Shown here: positions 23,350-30,536 of the stretch, one piece after another | Layout of the letters: each line of letters begins with the position of its first letter | Position numbering within the stretch: position 1 is the first letter of the stretch | NCBI GenBank assembly: GCA_000435195.1 | Contig: FR880129.1 | Location: forward strand, 1-30,536 | DNA: 30,536 nt | From: Clostridium sp. CAG:169 | GTDB taxonomy: Bacteria; Bacillota; Clostridia; Oscillospirales; Ruminococcaceae | Direction: 5' to 3' | Notes under the pieces: model-generated | Database searches by the model: none | Told to the model about the DNA's origin: nothing | The model's input: the letters and a program-made list of their open reading frames with translations, nothing else | Made by a program: the position numbers and the translations under genes

Positions 23350-25287
23350 ATGATTCACATTACACTCAAAGACGGAAGCGTAAAGGAATTTGAGTCGGGC
23401 GTTTCGGTCATCGACGTAGCCAAATCGCTGAGCGCAGGTCTTGCAAAAGCAGCCTGCTGCGGCAGAATCAACGGCGAAGCGGTTGACCTGCGCACCCCAA
23501 TCACCGAGGACTGCCAGCTGGAAATCTGCACCTTCGATGACGAGGACGGGAAAAAGGCATTCTGGCACACCGCTGCCCATGTGATGGCACAGGCTATCCA
23601 GCATCTGTTCCCGGGAGCCAAGTTCGGTATCGGTCCTGCTCTGGAAAGCGGCTGGTACTATGACATCGGCGGGGTAAAACCGTTCACCCCTGACCAGTTT
23701 GGTGCAATCGAAGCAGAGATGAAAAAGATTGTCAAGGAAAATATCCCGGTTGAAAAACGCATCATCACCGTGGAAGAGGGCAGAAGCCTCTTTGCGGGAC
23801 AGGACTATAAACTGGAGCTGCTGGAAGAATATGCCGAAAAGGGCTGGGAACTGAGCGTTTATACACAGGGCGACTTTACCGACCTGTGTGCCGGACCGCA
23901 CCTGATGAGCACCGGCGTGATCAAAGCAGTCAAGCTGACACAGGCAACCAGCGCATACTGGCGCGGCGATGCTGCCCGCGACAGTATGTGCCGTATGTAC
24001 GGCGTGGCATTCCCGAAAGCAAGCGAGTTGGATGCCTTCCTGCAGCAGCAGGAGGAAGCCCGCCGCCGCGACCACAACAAGATCGGTCGTGAGCTGGAAT
24101 ATTTCACCACTGTCGATGTGGTCGGTCAGGGTCTGCCGATTATCCTGCCAAACGGCGCCAAGGTCATCCAGCAGCTTCAGCGCTGGATCGAGGATACCGA
24201 GGCACAGCGTGGCTACCAGCTGACCAAAACCCCGTACATGGCAAAGAGAGAGCTGTACAAGATCAGCGGTCACTGGGATCACTACCTGGATGGCATGTTT
24301 GTGCTGGGCGACCCACACGACGAAACCAAAGAGTGCTTTGCGCTGCGCCCGATGACCTGTCCGTTCCAGTATCAGGTCTACCTCAACCGCGCCCGCTCTT
24401 ACCGCGACCTGCCGATGCGCTTGGGCGAAACCTCGACCCTCTTCCGCAACGAGGATTCCGGTGAGATGCACGGTCTGATTCGTGTGCGTCAGTTCACCAT
24501 CTCGGAAGGTCACCTGATCCTGCGCCCGGACCAGCTGGAGGACGAGTTCCGCGGCTGTCTGGAGCTGGCAAAATACTGTCTGGAAACGGTGGGTCTGGCA
24601 GAGGATGTCAGCTACCGCTTCAGCCAGTGGGACCCGAACCGTACCGACAAGTATGAAGGTACTGCGGAACAGTGGGAAGAAGCACAGGGAGCAATGAAGA
24701 AGATTCTGGACCACCTGGGTCTGGATTACAAGGTTGGTATCGACGAGGCTGCCTTCTACGGACCAAAGCTGGATATTCAGATTAAGAATGTATTCGGCAA
24801 AGAGGACACCCTGATTACCATCCAGATCGATATGCTGCTGGCACAGAAATTCGGCATGACCTATGTGGGTGAGGACGGAAAGGACCACTTCCCATACATT
24901 ATCCACCGCACCTCCATCGGCTGCTATGAGCGTACACTGGCGCTGCTGCTGGAAAAATATGCCGGTGCACTGCCGACCTGGCTGATGCCAACACAGGCAA
25001 TGATTATTCCAATCAGTGAAAAGCATCACGACTATGCACAGAAGGTTCTTGAAAAGCTCCAGGCAGCCGGCATCCGTGTCGAAGCAGATTGGCGCTCGGA
25101 GAAGATGGGCTACAAGATTCGTGAAGCGCAGCTCAAGAAGATTCCGTATATGCTGGTTGTCGGCGAGAAGGAAGCAGAAACCGACAGCGTATCGGTTCGT
25201 ACCCGCAAAGGCACCGACGGCGGCGCAATGAGCGTGGATGAATTTGTTCAGATGATCTGCGAAGAGATTAGAGAAAAAAGACGCTAA
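23350..25287 (+). CDS. thrS: Threonyl-tRNA synthetase
   Basis: Class II synthetase charging tRNA-Thr. The 645-aa product has a TGS domain (1-62), an editing domain with HTAAH (H73, H77) and CAGPH (C180, H184), the catalytic core with motif 2 (FRNEDSGEMHGLIRVRQFT) and zinc ligands C337, H388 and the later IIHRTSIG His, and a C-terminal anticodon-binding domain (PYMLVVGEKEAET). Around C337 the sequence is PMTCPFQYQV rather than the common PMNCPGH, a variant type. The start at 23350 has a GAGGAGGAA site. Controlled by the upstream T-box. Confidence 0.97.
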   Translation: MIHITLKDGSVKEFESGVSVIDVAKSLSAGLAKAACCGRINGEAVDLRTPITEDCQLEICTFDDEDGKKAFWHTAAHVMAQAIQHLFPGAKFGIGPALESGWYYDIGGVKPFTPDQFGAIEAEMKKIVKENIPVEKRIITVEEGRSLFAGQDYKLELLEEYAEKGWELSVYTQGDFTDLCAGPHLMSTGVIKAVKLTQATSAYWRGDAARDSMCRMYGVAFPKASELDAFLQQQEEARRRDHNKIGRELEYFTTVDVVGQGLPIILPNGAKVIQQLQRWIEDTEAQRGYQLTKTPYMAKRELYKISGHWDHYLDGMFVLGDPHDETKECFALRPMTCPFQYQVYLNRARSYRDLPMRLGETSTLFRNEDSGEMHGLIRVRQFTISEGHLILRPDQLEDEFRGCLELAKYCLETVGLAEDVSYRFSQWDPNRTDKYEGTAEQWEEAQGAMKKILDHLGLDYKVGIDEAAFYGPKLDIQIKNVFGKEDTLITIQIDMLLAQKFGMTYVGEDGKDHFPYIIHRTSIGCYERTLALLLEKYAGALPTWLMPTQAMIIPISEKHHDYAQKVLEKLQAAGIRVEADWRSEKMGYKIREAQLKKIPYMLVVGEKEAETDSVSVRTRKGTDGGAMSVDEFVQMICEEIREKRR

Positions 25288-25307
25288 TCCAAAGCGAATG
25301 CAATAGA

Positions 25308-25354
25308 AAATCCCCCTTTCTTCCTGCAAAACAGGAGGGAAGGGGGATTTTTTT
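25308..25354 (+). terminator. Terminator after thrS
   Basis: Long stem AAATCCCCCTT..AAGGGGGATTT, with an inner CTTCCTG/CAGGAGG pairing, followed by T7. Located about 20 nt after the thrS stop. Confidence 0.9.
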
Positions 25355-25393
25355 ACAAGGTTCAGATAATTTTTCAAATTAACAAAAGTTTTC

Positions 25394-25422
25394 TTGCATA
25401 AACTCCCCCTTTCCTCTATAAT
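25394..25422 (+). promoter_or_regulatory. Promoter of the sortase-SpoIID operon
   Basis: -35 TTGCAT (25394-25399), 17-bp spacer, -10 TATAAT (25417-25422), 90 nt before the GTG start. Confidence 0.8.
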
Positions 25423-25512
25423 AAAAAGCAGATTTCCCCTGGTAAAAGGGCGGATTTGTCCTGTTTTGCAAGGGGAATATTCGGACGATTGATACAAGGA
25501 AGGGGCGGTTTG

Positions 25513-27474
25513 GTGAACCACAAGGTATTATTGCTTGATACCGGCTACTCGTTGTACCGGCTGATGCAGCAAAACCCGACCCTGAGAGAAGAATTTGAGC
25601 TGCTCGGTCTTGATTTCAGCGACGAGGTCAGGGTCAGCGACCGCAGCCGTTTGATTGAACAGATCAGCGCCTCGGTGCGCAGCTGTCAGCTGGTGCTGCT
25701 GGTCGACCATGCGCCGCAGCTGCGGGCAAGGGAAATCCTTGCGCAGGGCTTCAACAAACCGCTGCACCAAAATGAGCGGGCGGCTGCGGACATCCGCAAA
25801 TATCTGGGAAATCAGGGAAGGATGCCCAACGACCGGCTGCTGCAAGGAGCGATGATGCCGCAGGATGCCCTGCCGCTGAGCGACCCGGGTTGCGGACAGG
25901 CAGGCTTTGTCCTGTTTTTCCCCAATACCTGCGTTGCGCTGGTCAGCGGCTCGGCACAGGAGGTGCTGCGCCAGGTGGCAAACGGACTGTTTGGCGCTCT
26001 GCTCCGCCATTTTTATCCGGGAGCGGTCACCTCGGATATTCCCATCCGCGCGGACAAGCGGGAGGCGGTGGAGGATTACATCGAGCGTACCCGCCGCTGG
26101 CAGCAGAATTTTCTGCCTATCCTGGGCGGCACGCCGGACCATCCGGTGCTGCGGCTGATTGCATTGCGCGAGGAGGAAAAACTCTCCCGCAGCTGCTGCA
26201 ACAGCTTTCTGGAGGATTTGGTCAGCGAGTGCGGGCGGGTCAGCACCTTTTCGGGCGTAGGGACCAAGGGATTGCGCGCGGTGGAAAAAAAGCAGCAGAA
26301 AAAGTACAATCCCGATAGCTTTACCGACGGCGCACAGATGAACCCATCGGAAAAGGCAACGCCGGACTACAGCGGAACACCCGTGCCGCAGATGCAGCAA
26401 CTGCCGTATGACGACGATTGGGATGACGACCTGTATGAAGAAGAGGACGACGAAGAGGAAAGCTGGCAGCCACAGCCCTCTTCTGAGCCGGTGAGCAGGA
26501 AGGAACAAAAGCGGGCTGCCAAACAGGAAAAAGCGCGCCACAGGCAGGAAAAGAAAACTGCCGAAAGGGACGAACCGCGGGGACGACCGCTGATTGTCAA
26601 GGCTTTGCTGACCGTCTTTGTTCTGGTCTTTGCCGGTTCGGTCAGCTATCTGGGATACTACTACTTTAAGTCTGCCCAGAACCGCAGCGCCTACCAAACC
26701 CTGCGGGATGTCTATGATACACCGACCCTGATTGCACCTGCCGGTTATCCTTCGGGGTACAGCAAGGACTTTGCCGCTTTGTGGGAGCTGAATCCCGACA
26801 CGGTGGGCTGGATCAGCATCGATGGCACCGCGCTGGATTATCCGGTGGTGCAGACCACCGACAACACCAAGTACTACCGGATGAATTTTGAAGGGGAGTA
26901 CAGCGAACACGCCGTTCCGTTTGTAGATGCGTCGGATGACCTGCAAAAGCCCAGCACCAACGTCATTGTCTATGGACACAACATCCGTACCGACGGGCAG
27001 ATGTTCAACATCCTCAAAGGATACACCGACTTGAGCTTTTATCAGGAGCATCCGGTGATTGACTTTAACAGCGTTTACCACGACGGTCAGTACAAGATCA
27101 TTTCGGTCTTTTACACCAATACCCACGCCGAGCATGGGAAGATTTTTCCTTACCACGAGTTCATCGATGCACAGGACGCGCAGCAGACGCAGGACTACAT
27201 CGACAGCGTGCTGGTGCGCAGCATTATCAACACCGGAGTGGATGTCCGTTCGGACGACCAACTGCTGACCCTGTCCACCTGCTCGTATGAGTTTAAGGAT
27301 GCGCGCTTTGTTGTGGTTGCACGAAAGGTGAGAAAGGGCGAAAGCGCATCGGTGGATACCTCGGCGGCGGTGATGAATCCCAATCCACTCTATCCCGATG
27401 TCTGGTACCAGCTGTTTGGCGGAAGCAAACCGGACGAGACACAGCTGAAGGCGGCGCTGCACAGCGCTTCCTAA
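25513..27474 (+). CDS. Class B sortase with N-terminal CinA-like cytoplasmic domain
   Basis: 653-aa membrane protein. Residues about 1-175 resemble the MoCF/CinA N-terminal fold: RMPNDRLLQGAMMPQDALPL then SDPGCGQAGFVLFFP parallels the NR.QA.LP.GA..L.NP.GTAPGF stretch of CinA. The GGxGPTxDD active loop is missing (LLVDHAPQLRARE), so it is probably non-catalytic. Residues 176-255 are unrecognised. An acidic then basic linker follows (298-358), then one membrane helix (360-384). The class B sortase domain has NPDTVGWISIDGTALDYPVV, catalytic H489 (YGHN), C590 (LSTC) and R598. Topology: CinA-like part inside, sortase outside. GTG start with GGAAGGGG site. Co-transcribed with the SpoIID-like gene 29 nt downstream. 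Confidence 0.85.
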   Translation: MNHKVLLLDTGYSLYRLMQQNPTLREEFELLGLDFSDEVRVSDRSRLIEQISASVRSCQLVLLVDHAPQLRAREILAQGFNKPLHQNERAAADIRKYLGNQGRMPNDRLLQGAMMPQDALPLSDPGCGQAGFVLFFPNTCVALVSGSAQEVLRQVANGLFGALLRHFYPGAVTSDIPIRADKREAVEDYIERTRRWQQNFLPILGGTPDHPVLRLIALREEEKLSRSCCNSFLEDLVSECGRVSTFSGVGTKGLRAVEKKQQKKYNPDSFTDGAQMNPSEKATPDYSGTPVPQMQQLPYDDDWDDDLYEEEDDEEESWQPQPSSEPVSRKEQKRAAKQEKARHRQEKKTAERDEPRGRPLIVKALLTVFVLVFAGSVSYLGYYYFKSAQNRSAYQTLRDVYDTPTLIAPAGYPSGYSKDFAALWELNPDTVGWISIDGTALDYPVVQTTDNTKYYRMNFEGEYSEHAVPFVDASDDLQKPSTNVIVYGHNIRTDGQMFNILKGYTDLSFYQEHPVIDFNSVYHDGQYKIISVFYTNTHAEHGKIFPYHEFIDAQDAQQTQDYIDSVLVRSIINTGVDVRSDDQLLTLSTCSYEFKDARFVVVARKVRKGESASVDTSAAVMNPNPLYPDVWYQLFGGSKPDETQLKAALHSAS

Positions 27475-27503
27475 CCCATATCATATAAGGAGGAACAAGC
27501 AAG

Positions 27504-28463
27504 ATGATACAAGTACAGAATGTACAACAGCAGCCAAGCCAGGATGTCAGAGAGCAGCTGTACAGCCAGTTGGAGGATTACATGGGTTTGAGCAGCACCA
27601 AGAAAAAGATGGATAGCAGCGAAAAATCCGGGGGCACTACCCTCAAGCGCAAATCTTCCGAACAGAGCAGCTCGAGCAGCAGCTCCAAAGCATTGAGCAA
27701 AAATACCCTTGCCATCAAGGTCAACGGCAAAACGGTCAAGGGTTCGGCACAGAATATCGTCGGACGGGTGGTAGAGGCGGAGATGGGCGCCAGCTTTCGC
27801 GAGGAGGCGCTCAAAGCACAGGCAGTAGCGGCATACACCTACATTCGCTACAACAATCAGAAGGGGACCATCCCATCCCTGCCGGCAAAGAGCAGCGTTT
27901 CTGCCAAGGTCGAAGATGCGGTCGAGCAGGTGATCGGCGAAGCGCTGTACTATCAGGGTGAATATATCAATGCCACCTACTGTGCTTCCAATGCGGGCAA
28001 CTCGGTCGATTCGGAAAATGTCTGGGGAGGCTATCTGCCTTACCTGCGCAGCGTGGAAAGTCCCGGCGACACCACCCTGAAAGCGTATGGGGCTGTCAAA
28101 CGCTTCTCGGAGGAGGAGATTGCCCAGTACATCGAGGAGAATCTGGATGTGGACCCATACGATTACAGCGACCCGGACGAATGGTTTGAGGATGAAGAGT
28201 ACATCAACGGAAGATATGTTGATTCCATCCGTGTCTGCGGAAAAAGACTCAGCGGTCGCGAGGTACGCGAGGAGCTGATGGAGTTTGCGCTTCCTTCGGT
28301 GGCGTTTGAGGTGGAATATGATGATGGAGAGTTTATCTTCACCACCTACGGCTATGGTCACGGAGTGGGCATGAGCCAGCAGGGCGCCGATTACTTTGCG
28401 CAGCGCGGCTGGGACTATGAGGAAATCCTGACCCACTACTACACCGGCGTTACTTTAAAATAA
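27504..28463 (+). CDS. SpoIID/LytB-family protein without a visible signal sequence
   Basis: 319-aa protein with a SpoIID domain, a lytic transglycosylase fold that cuts peptidoglycan glycan strands denuded of stem peptides. Visible: VGRVVEAEMGASFREEALKA then QAVAAYTYIRY (about 86-116, with the likely catalytic E93), YCASNAGNSVDSENVWGGYL (159-178), and C-terminal GYGHGVGMSQQGADYFAQRG. The usual MP after the catalytic E is MG. The N-terminus (1-65) is hydrophilic, with a serine run, and has no membrane helix or signal peptide. The AAGGAGG site fixes the ATG start, so the lack of a leader is not a start error. It follows the sortase gene by 29 nt. Confidence 0.88.
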   Translation: MIQVQNVQQQPSQDVREQLYSQLEDYMGLSSTKKKMDSSEKSGGTTLKRKSSEQSSSSSSSKALSKNTLAIKVNGKTVKGSAQNIVGRVVEAEMGASFREEALKAQAVAAYTYIRYNNQKGTIPSLPAKSSVSAKVEDAVEQVIGEALYYQGEYINATYCASNAGNSVDSENVWGGYLPYLRSVESPGDTTLKAYGAVKRFSEEEIAQYIEENLDVDPYDYSDPDEWFEDEEYINGRYVDSIRVCGKRLSGREVREELMEFALPSVAFEVEYDDGEFIFTTYGYGHGVGMSQQGADYFAQRGWDYEEILTHYYTGVTLK

Positions 28464-28474
28464 CAAAAGAACAG

Positions 28475-28526
28475 AAAACCCCTCGGACGACTTTTGCTGT
28501 TGTGCAAAAGTCGTCCGAGGGGTTTT
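28475..28526. terminator. Large bidirectional terminator
   Basis: Perfect 23-bp inverted repeat from AAAACCCCTCGG (28475) to CCGAGGGGTTTT (28526) around a 6-nt loop (28498-28503). It lies between the convergent SpoIID-like gene and the LTA-synthase-like gene and can end both. Confidence 0.95.
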
Positions 28527-28540
28527 GTTTGCGGCAGCAT

Positions 28541-30364
28541 TTACTGCGGCGGCTGAAAAAAGGAGCCGCACCGCTGCTGTGCGCCAAACAGGTTGTTGTA
28601 GGCAAAGGCGCGGTAGTCCTCGATCAGAGAATCGTAGCGGTTGCTCTCCAGGTGGCTGTACGCTTTGCCATCTGCATCCATATAACCGACAAAAGTAAAT
28701 ACAGGGAACTGCTGCTCAAAGCCGGAGAGGTAATCGCCGTAAACAGAATTGCGGATGCCGGAAAGGGACAGCAGGTGCTGACCCAAGAAGTTCAGACTGC
28801 TGACCGGCAGCTCGGTCTGCGGCAGCGGGTAGTTTGCCCAAATCAGGAAGGGAGTCTGATAGCGTCCCATATACTGCTCCATCGTCATCTGGTCCTGGGT
28901 GACACCGTATGCCTTGTCCAGAAATTCCTGCTCCACCGACGGCTGGTGGTCGCCAAACATCAGGATGATGGTCGGCTGCTGCTGGCGGCTGAAGTAGTCC
29001 ACCAGCAGCTTGAATGATTCGTCGGTCTTGTTTGCCAGTGTGAGGTACTGCTCTGCCATCGGGTAGCGACCGGGTTGGTCGGTCAGCTGTACCTGTGCGG
29101 GATAGTTTTCCACCGTATAGCTGCCGTGGTTCTGGATGGTCACATTGAAGAGGAACAGCCGCTCCTGCGGGGATTTGTGCTCAAATTCATAGATAATCTG
29201 CTCAAAGGAGGACTGGTCGCTGACATAGCCATGCTCCTCGGTGATGGGAACGTCCATATCCTCCACGCATTTGAAGCGGTCGAAGCCCAGCAGCGGGTAA
29301 GCCTGATTGCGCTGCCAGGAGGTGCGCTCGCCCGGGTGGAAGGCAAGGGTGCGGTAGCCGTTTTCTTTGAGCAGCGAAGCCAAGGAGGAGGAAGGCTCCA
29401 GAATGTACTGCTGGTAGGGGATGCTGCCGGAAGGCAGGAACGCCATCGAGTTGCCGGTCAGAAATTCAAATTCGCTGGCGCTGGTGCCCGCGCCAAAGAC
29501 GGAGGTGTAGCAGTGCCCACGGATGCAGTTGTCCAGCGAGTCGATGAAATCGGTGACACTTTCGCTCAGGGAAAGGTTGCCGAAGCTTTCAAAGTCTGCC
29601 CAGGATTCGTTCATGATGGCGATGATGTTCGGACGGGTATCGGTGGAAACAGCCGGTTCGACAGGAGCGACCTGCTGCGCAATCCGCTGGACGTTCTGTG
29701 CAGAAGGGTCCTGCGGCGGTTCGACCGACATAAATTGGGTGTTGCGCAGAAAAACAGCAAGAGCGCCATCTTTGGAGTAGGAGCCGGACTGGTCCCAGAC
29801 GTCGGTGCGGACACCGAAGGTTTCCAGCGCGTTGGGTTGCAAAACCGGATAGGCGCAGGCAACGATGGCGCACAGATAGGCAGCCCTTGCCCGCAGACGG
29901 TTTTGGGAAGGACGAAAACGCCCGCTTTTCATCCGGCGGCGCAGCAGCAGGAAGAGCAGCGCCAGTAAAATCAGGGAAATGCCCATCTGACGGCTGATGG
30001 AAAATTGATAGCTGTCCGCCACGGCAGCAGCGGTGCCCAAAGCGGTGAAGTCCCACGGCAGGATGGGAGTGCCACGGAAGAGGGAAACGTAGTAGTTGGC
30101 AGTCCCCCATAAAAAGCACAGCAGATGGGTCACAAAGCAGCAGAGGACGATGTAGTTGGTCAGAGCGCACAGGGTAAAGTGGACAGCGCCGATGCAAAGA
30201 TAGTTTGCCAGCAGGATACCCGCAGGGTAGTCCCACGGCAGGCTGCCGCTGTAAGCAAACTGCATCAGATAAAAAGCGGTGACGGGAGTCAGCAGCATAA
30301 GCAAAAGCAGCTTGCCTTCTGAGGGTGTAAAATGCTGAGTAAAATAACGCTTGATGGTGTTCAT
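28541..30364 (-). CDS. LTA-synthase-like sulfatase-fold protein (phosphoglycerol transferase family)
   Basis: 607-aa membrane protein of the LtaS/alkaline-phosphatase superfamily, expected to transfer glycerol-phosphate from phosphatidylglycerol onto an acceptor outside the cell. The N-terminal ~170 residues hold about five membrane helices. The extracellular domain has metal and nucleophile residues E253 (IAIMNESWADF), T294 (GAGTSASEFEFLTG), and D472-H473 (MFGDHQP). I chose ATG at 30364 with an AGGAAAGGA site; an upstream in-frame TTG at 30403 lies in the leader hairpin's T run. The product could be lipoteichoic acid or another polyglycerol phosphate; sequence alone does not decide. Single gene behind a consensus promoter. 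Confidence 0.9.
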   Translation of the reverse strand: MNTIKRYFTQHFTPSEGKLLLLMLLTPVTAFYLMQFAYSGSLPWDYPAGILLANYLCIGAVHFTLCALTNYIVLCCFVTHLLCFLWGTANYYVSLFRGTPILPWDFTALGTAAAVADSYQFSISRQMGISLILLALLFLLLRRRMKSGRFRPSQNRLRARAAYLCAIVACAYPVLQPNALETFGVRTDVWDQSGSYSKDGALAVFLRNTQFMSVEPPQDPSAQNVQRIAQQVAPVEPAVSTDTRPNIIAIMNESWADFESFGNLSLSESVTDFIDSLDNCIRGHCYTSVFGAGTSASEFEFLTGNSMAFLPSGSIPYQQYILEPSSSLASLLKENGYRTLAFHPGERTSWQRNQAYPLLGFDRFKCVEDMDVPITEEHGYVSDQSSFEQIIYEFEHKSPQERLFLFNVTIQNHGSYTVENYPAQVQLTDQPGRYPMAEQYLTLANKTDESFKLLVDYFSRQQQPTIILMFGDHQPSVEQEFLDKAYGVTQDQMTMEQYMGRYQTPFLIWANYPLPQTELPVSSLNFLGQHLLSLSGIRNSVYGDYLSGFEQQFPVFTFVGYMDADGKAYSHLESNRYDSLIEDYRAFAYNNLFGAQQRCGSFFQPPQ

Positions 30365-30403
30365 ATTGGTTGCTGGTTCTTCCTTTCCTGATAGATTGGA
30401 CAA

Positions 30404-30456
30404 TGAAAAAGGGGAGTCCTATGCACCATCAAACGATGAAAGCCGCAGGACTCACC
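30404..30456 (-). terminator. Terminator-like hairpin in the leader of the LTA-synthase-like gene
   Basis: On the minus strand: stem GAGTCCT / AGGACTC (30447-30453 with 30414-30420), extended by flanking G/C pairs, with an inner CATC-GTTT-GATG hairpin, followed by CCCC then TTTTT (30406-30410). It lies between the promoter (30487-30515) and the start codon, so it acts either as an attenuator of this gene or as the terminator of an upstream gene outside the window. Confidence 0.6.
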
Positions 30457-30486
30457 TCAAAAAGCCGGTTGTTTTATGGAAAATAT

Positions 30487-30515
30487 ATTATAGCGGAAAA
30501 GCAGAGGACTGTCAA
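30487..30515 (-). promoter_or_regulatory. Consensus promoter of the LTA-synthase-like gene
   Basis: Minus strand: -35 TTGACA (30510-30515), exact 17-bp spacer, -10 TATAAT (30487-30492). Both hexamers are perfect consensus. Confidence 0.9.
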
Positions 30516-30536
30516 ATGTAAAACGGCAGGGACATC

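Noticed and set aside
22162..25521. Very long open frame (over 1,100 codons) on the minus strand across thrS, the Nudix gene and the T-box
   Set aside because: It is antisense to clear genes with motifs, has no ribosome binding site or domain, and arises from the codon bias of thrS.
25513..26040. Functional CinA nicotinamide-nucleotide amidase/ADP-ribose pyrophosphatase
   Set aside because: The GGxGPTxDD active motif is missing and the C-terminal amidase domain is replaced by a sortase, so only a degenerate CinA-like fold is supported.

Overview
The window is the chromosomal replication-origin neighbourhood of a Gram-positive (Firmicutes) bacterium. Gene order (rpmH-rnpA-yidD-yidC on the minus strand, divergent from dnaA-dnaN-yaaA-recF-remB-gyrB-gyrA on the plus strand), AGGAGG-type ribosome binding sites, near-consensus sigma-A promoters, a T-box, RNase Y, a class B sortase, a SpoIID-family protein and an LTA-synthase-like protein all point to Clostridia. 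Within these, an Oscillospirales/Ruminococcaceae-like gut anaerobe is my inference; the sequence does not prove it.

Layout. 1-2072 (minus): a promoter drives rpmH, then rnpA, yidD and yidC (cut by the window edge). 2073-4745: dnaA, its ~300-nt leader, and a 671-nt dnaA-dnaN gap that looks like oriC. That gap holds weak DnaA boxes, a GC patch, five CTA triplets (DnaA-trios on the other strand) and an AT-rich stretch. 4746-7570: dnaN, yaaA, recF and remB as one operon with its own promoter and terminator. 7656-13696: gyrB, two YcxB-like membrane proteins and gyrA. 13716-19211 (all minus): a DUF1275 membrane protein; oleate hydratase with a likely operator; and murD followed by a frameshifted GNAT gene and a TetR regulator. 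19265-20140: a glutaredoxin-like gene with an in-frame TGA, followed by a Sel1-repeat protein. 20175-21771 (minus): rny. 22340-25354: a Thr-type T-box controlling a Nudix hydrolase and thrS. 25394-28526: a class B sortase with an unusual CinA-like cytoplasmic domain, and a SpoIID-family protein without a visible signal peptide. 28541-30515 (minus): an LTA-synthase-like protein behind a consensus promoter and a terminator-like leader hairpin.

How it fits together: the left half is replication, RNA processing and membrane-insertion housekeeping. The right half is cell-envelope and accessory functions (peptidoglycan precursor, sortase, SpoIID, polyglycerol-phosphate synthesis, fatty-acid hydration) plus a redox protein. 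The most notable items are the candidate selenocysteine glutaredoxin (UGGC motif with a SECIS-like hairpin), the CinA-like/sortase fusion, the DnaA-trio unwinding element, the structured leaders of gyrB and the LTA-synthase-like gene, and the A6 frameshift in the GNAT gene. No tRNA, rRNA, CRISPR array or insertion sequence was recognised.
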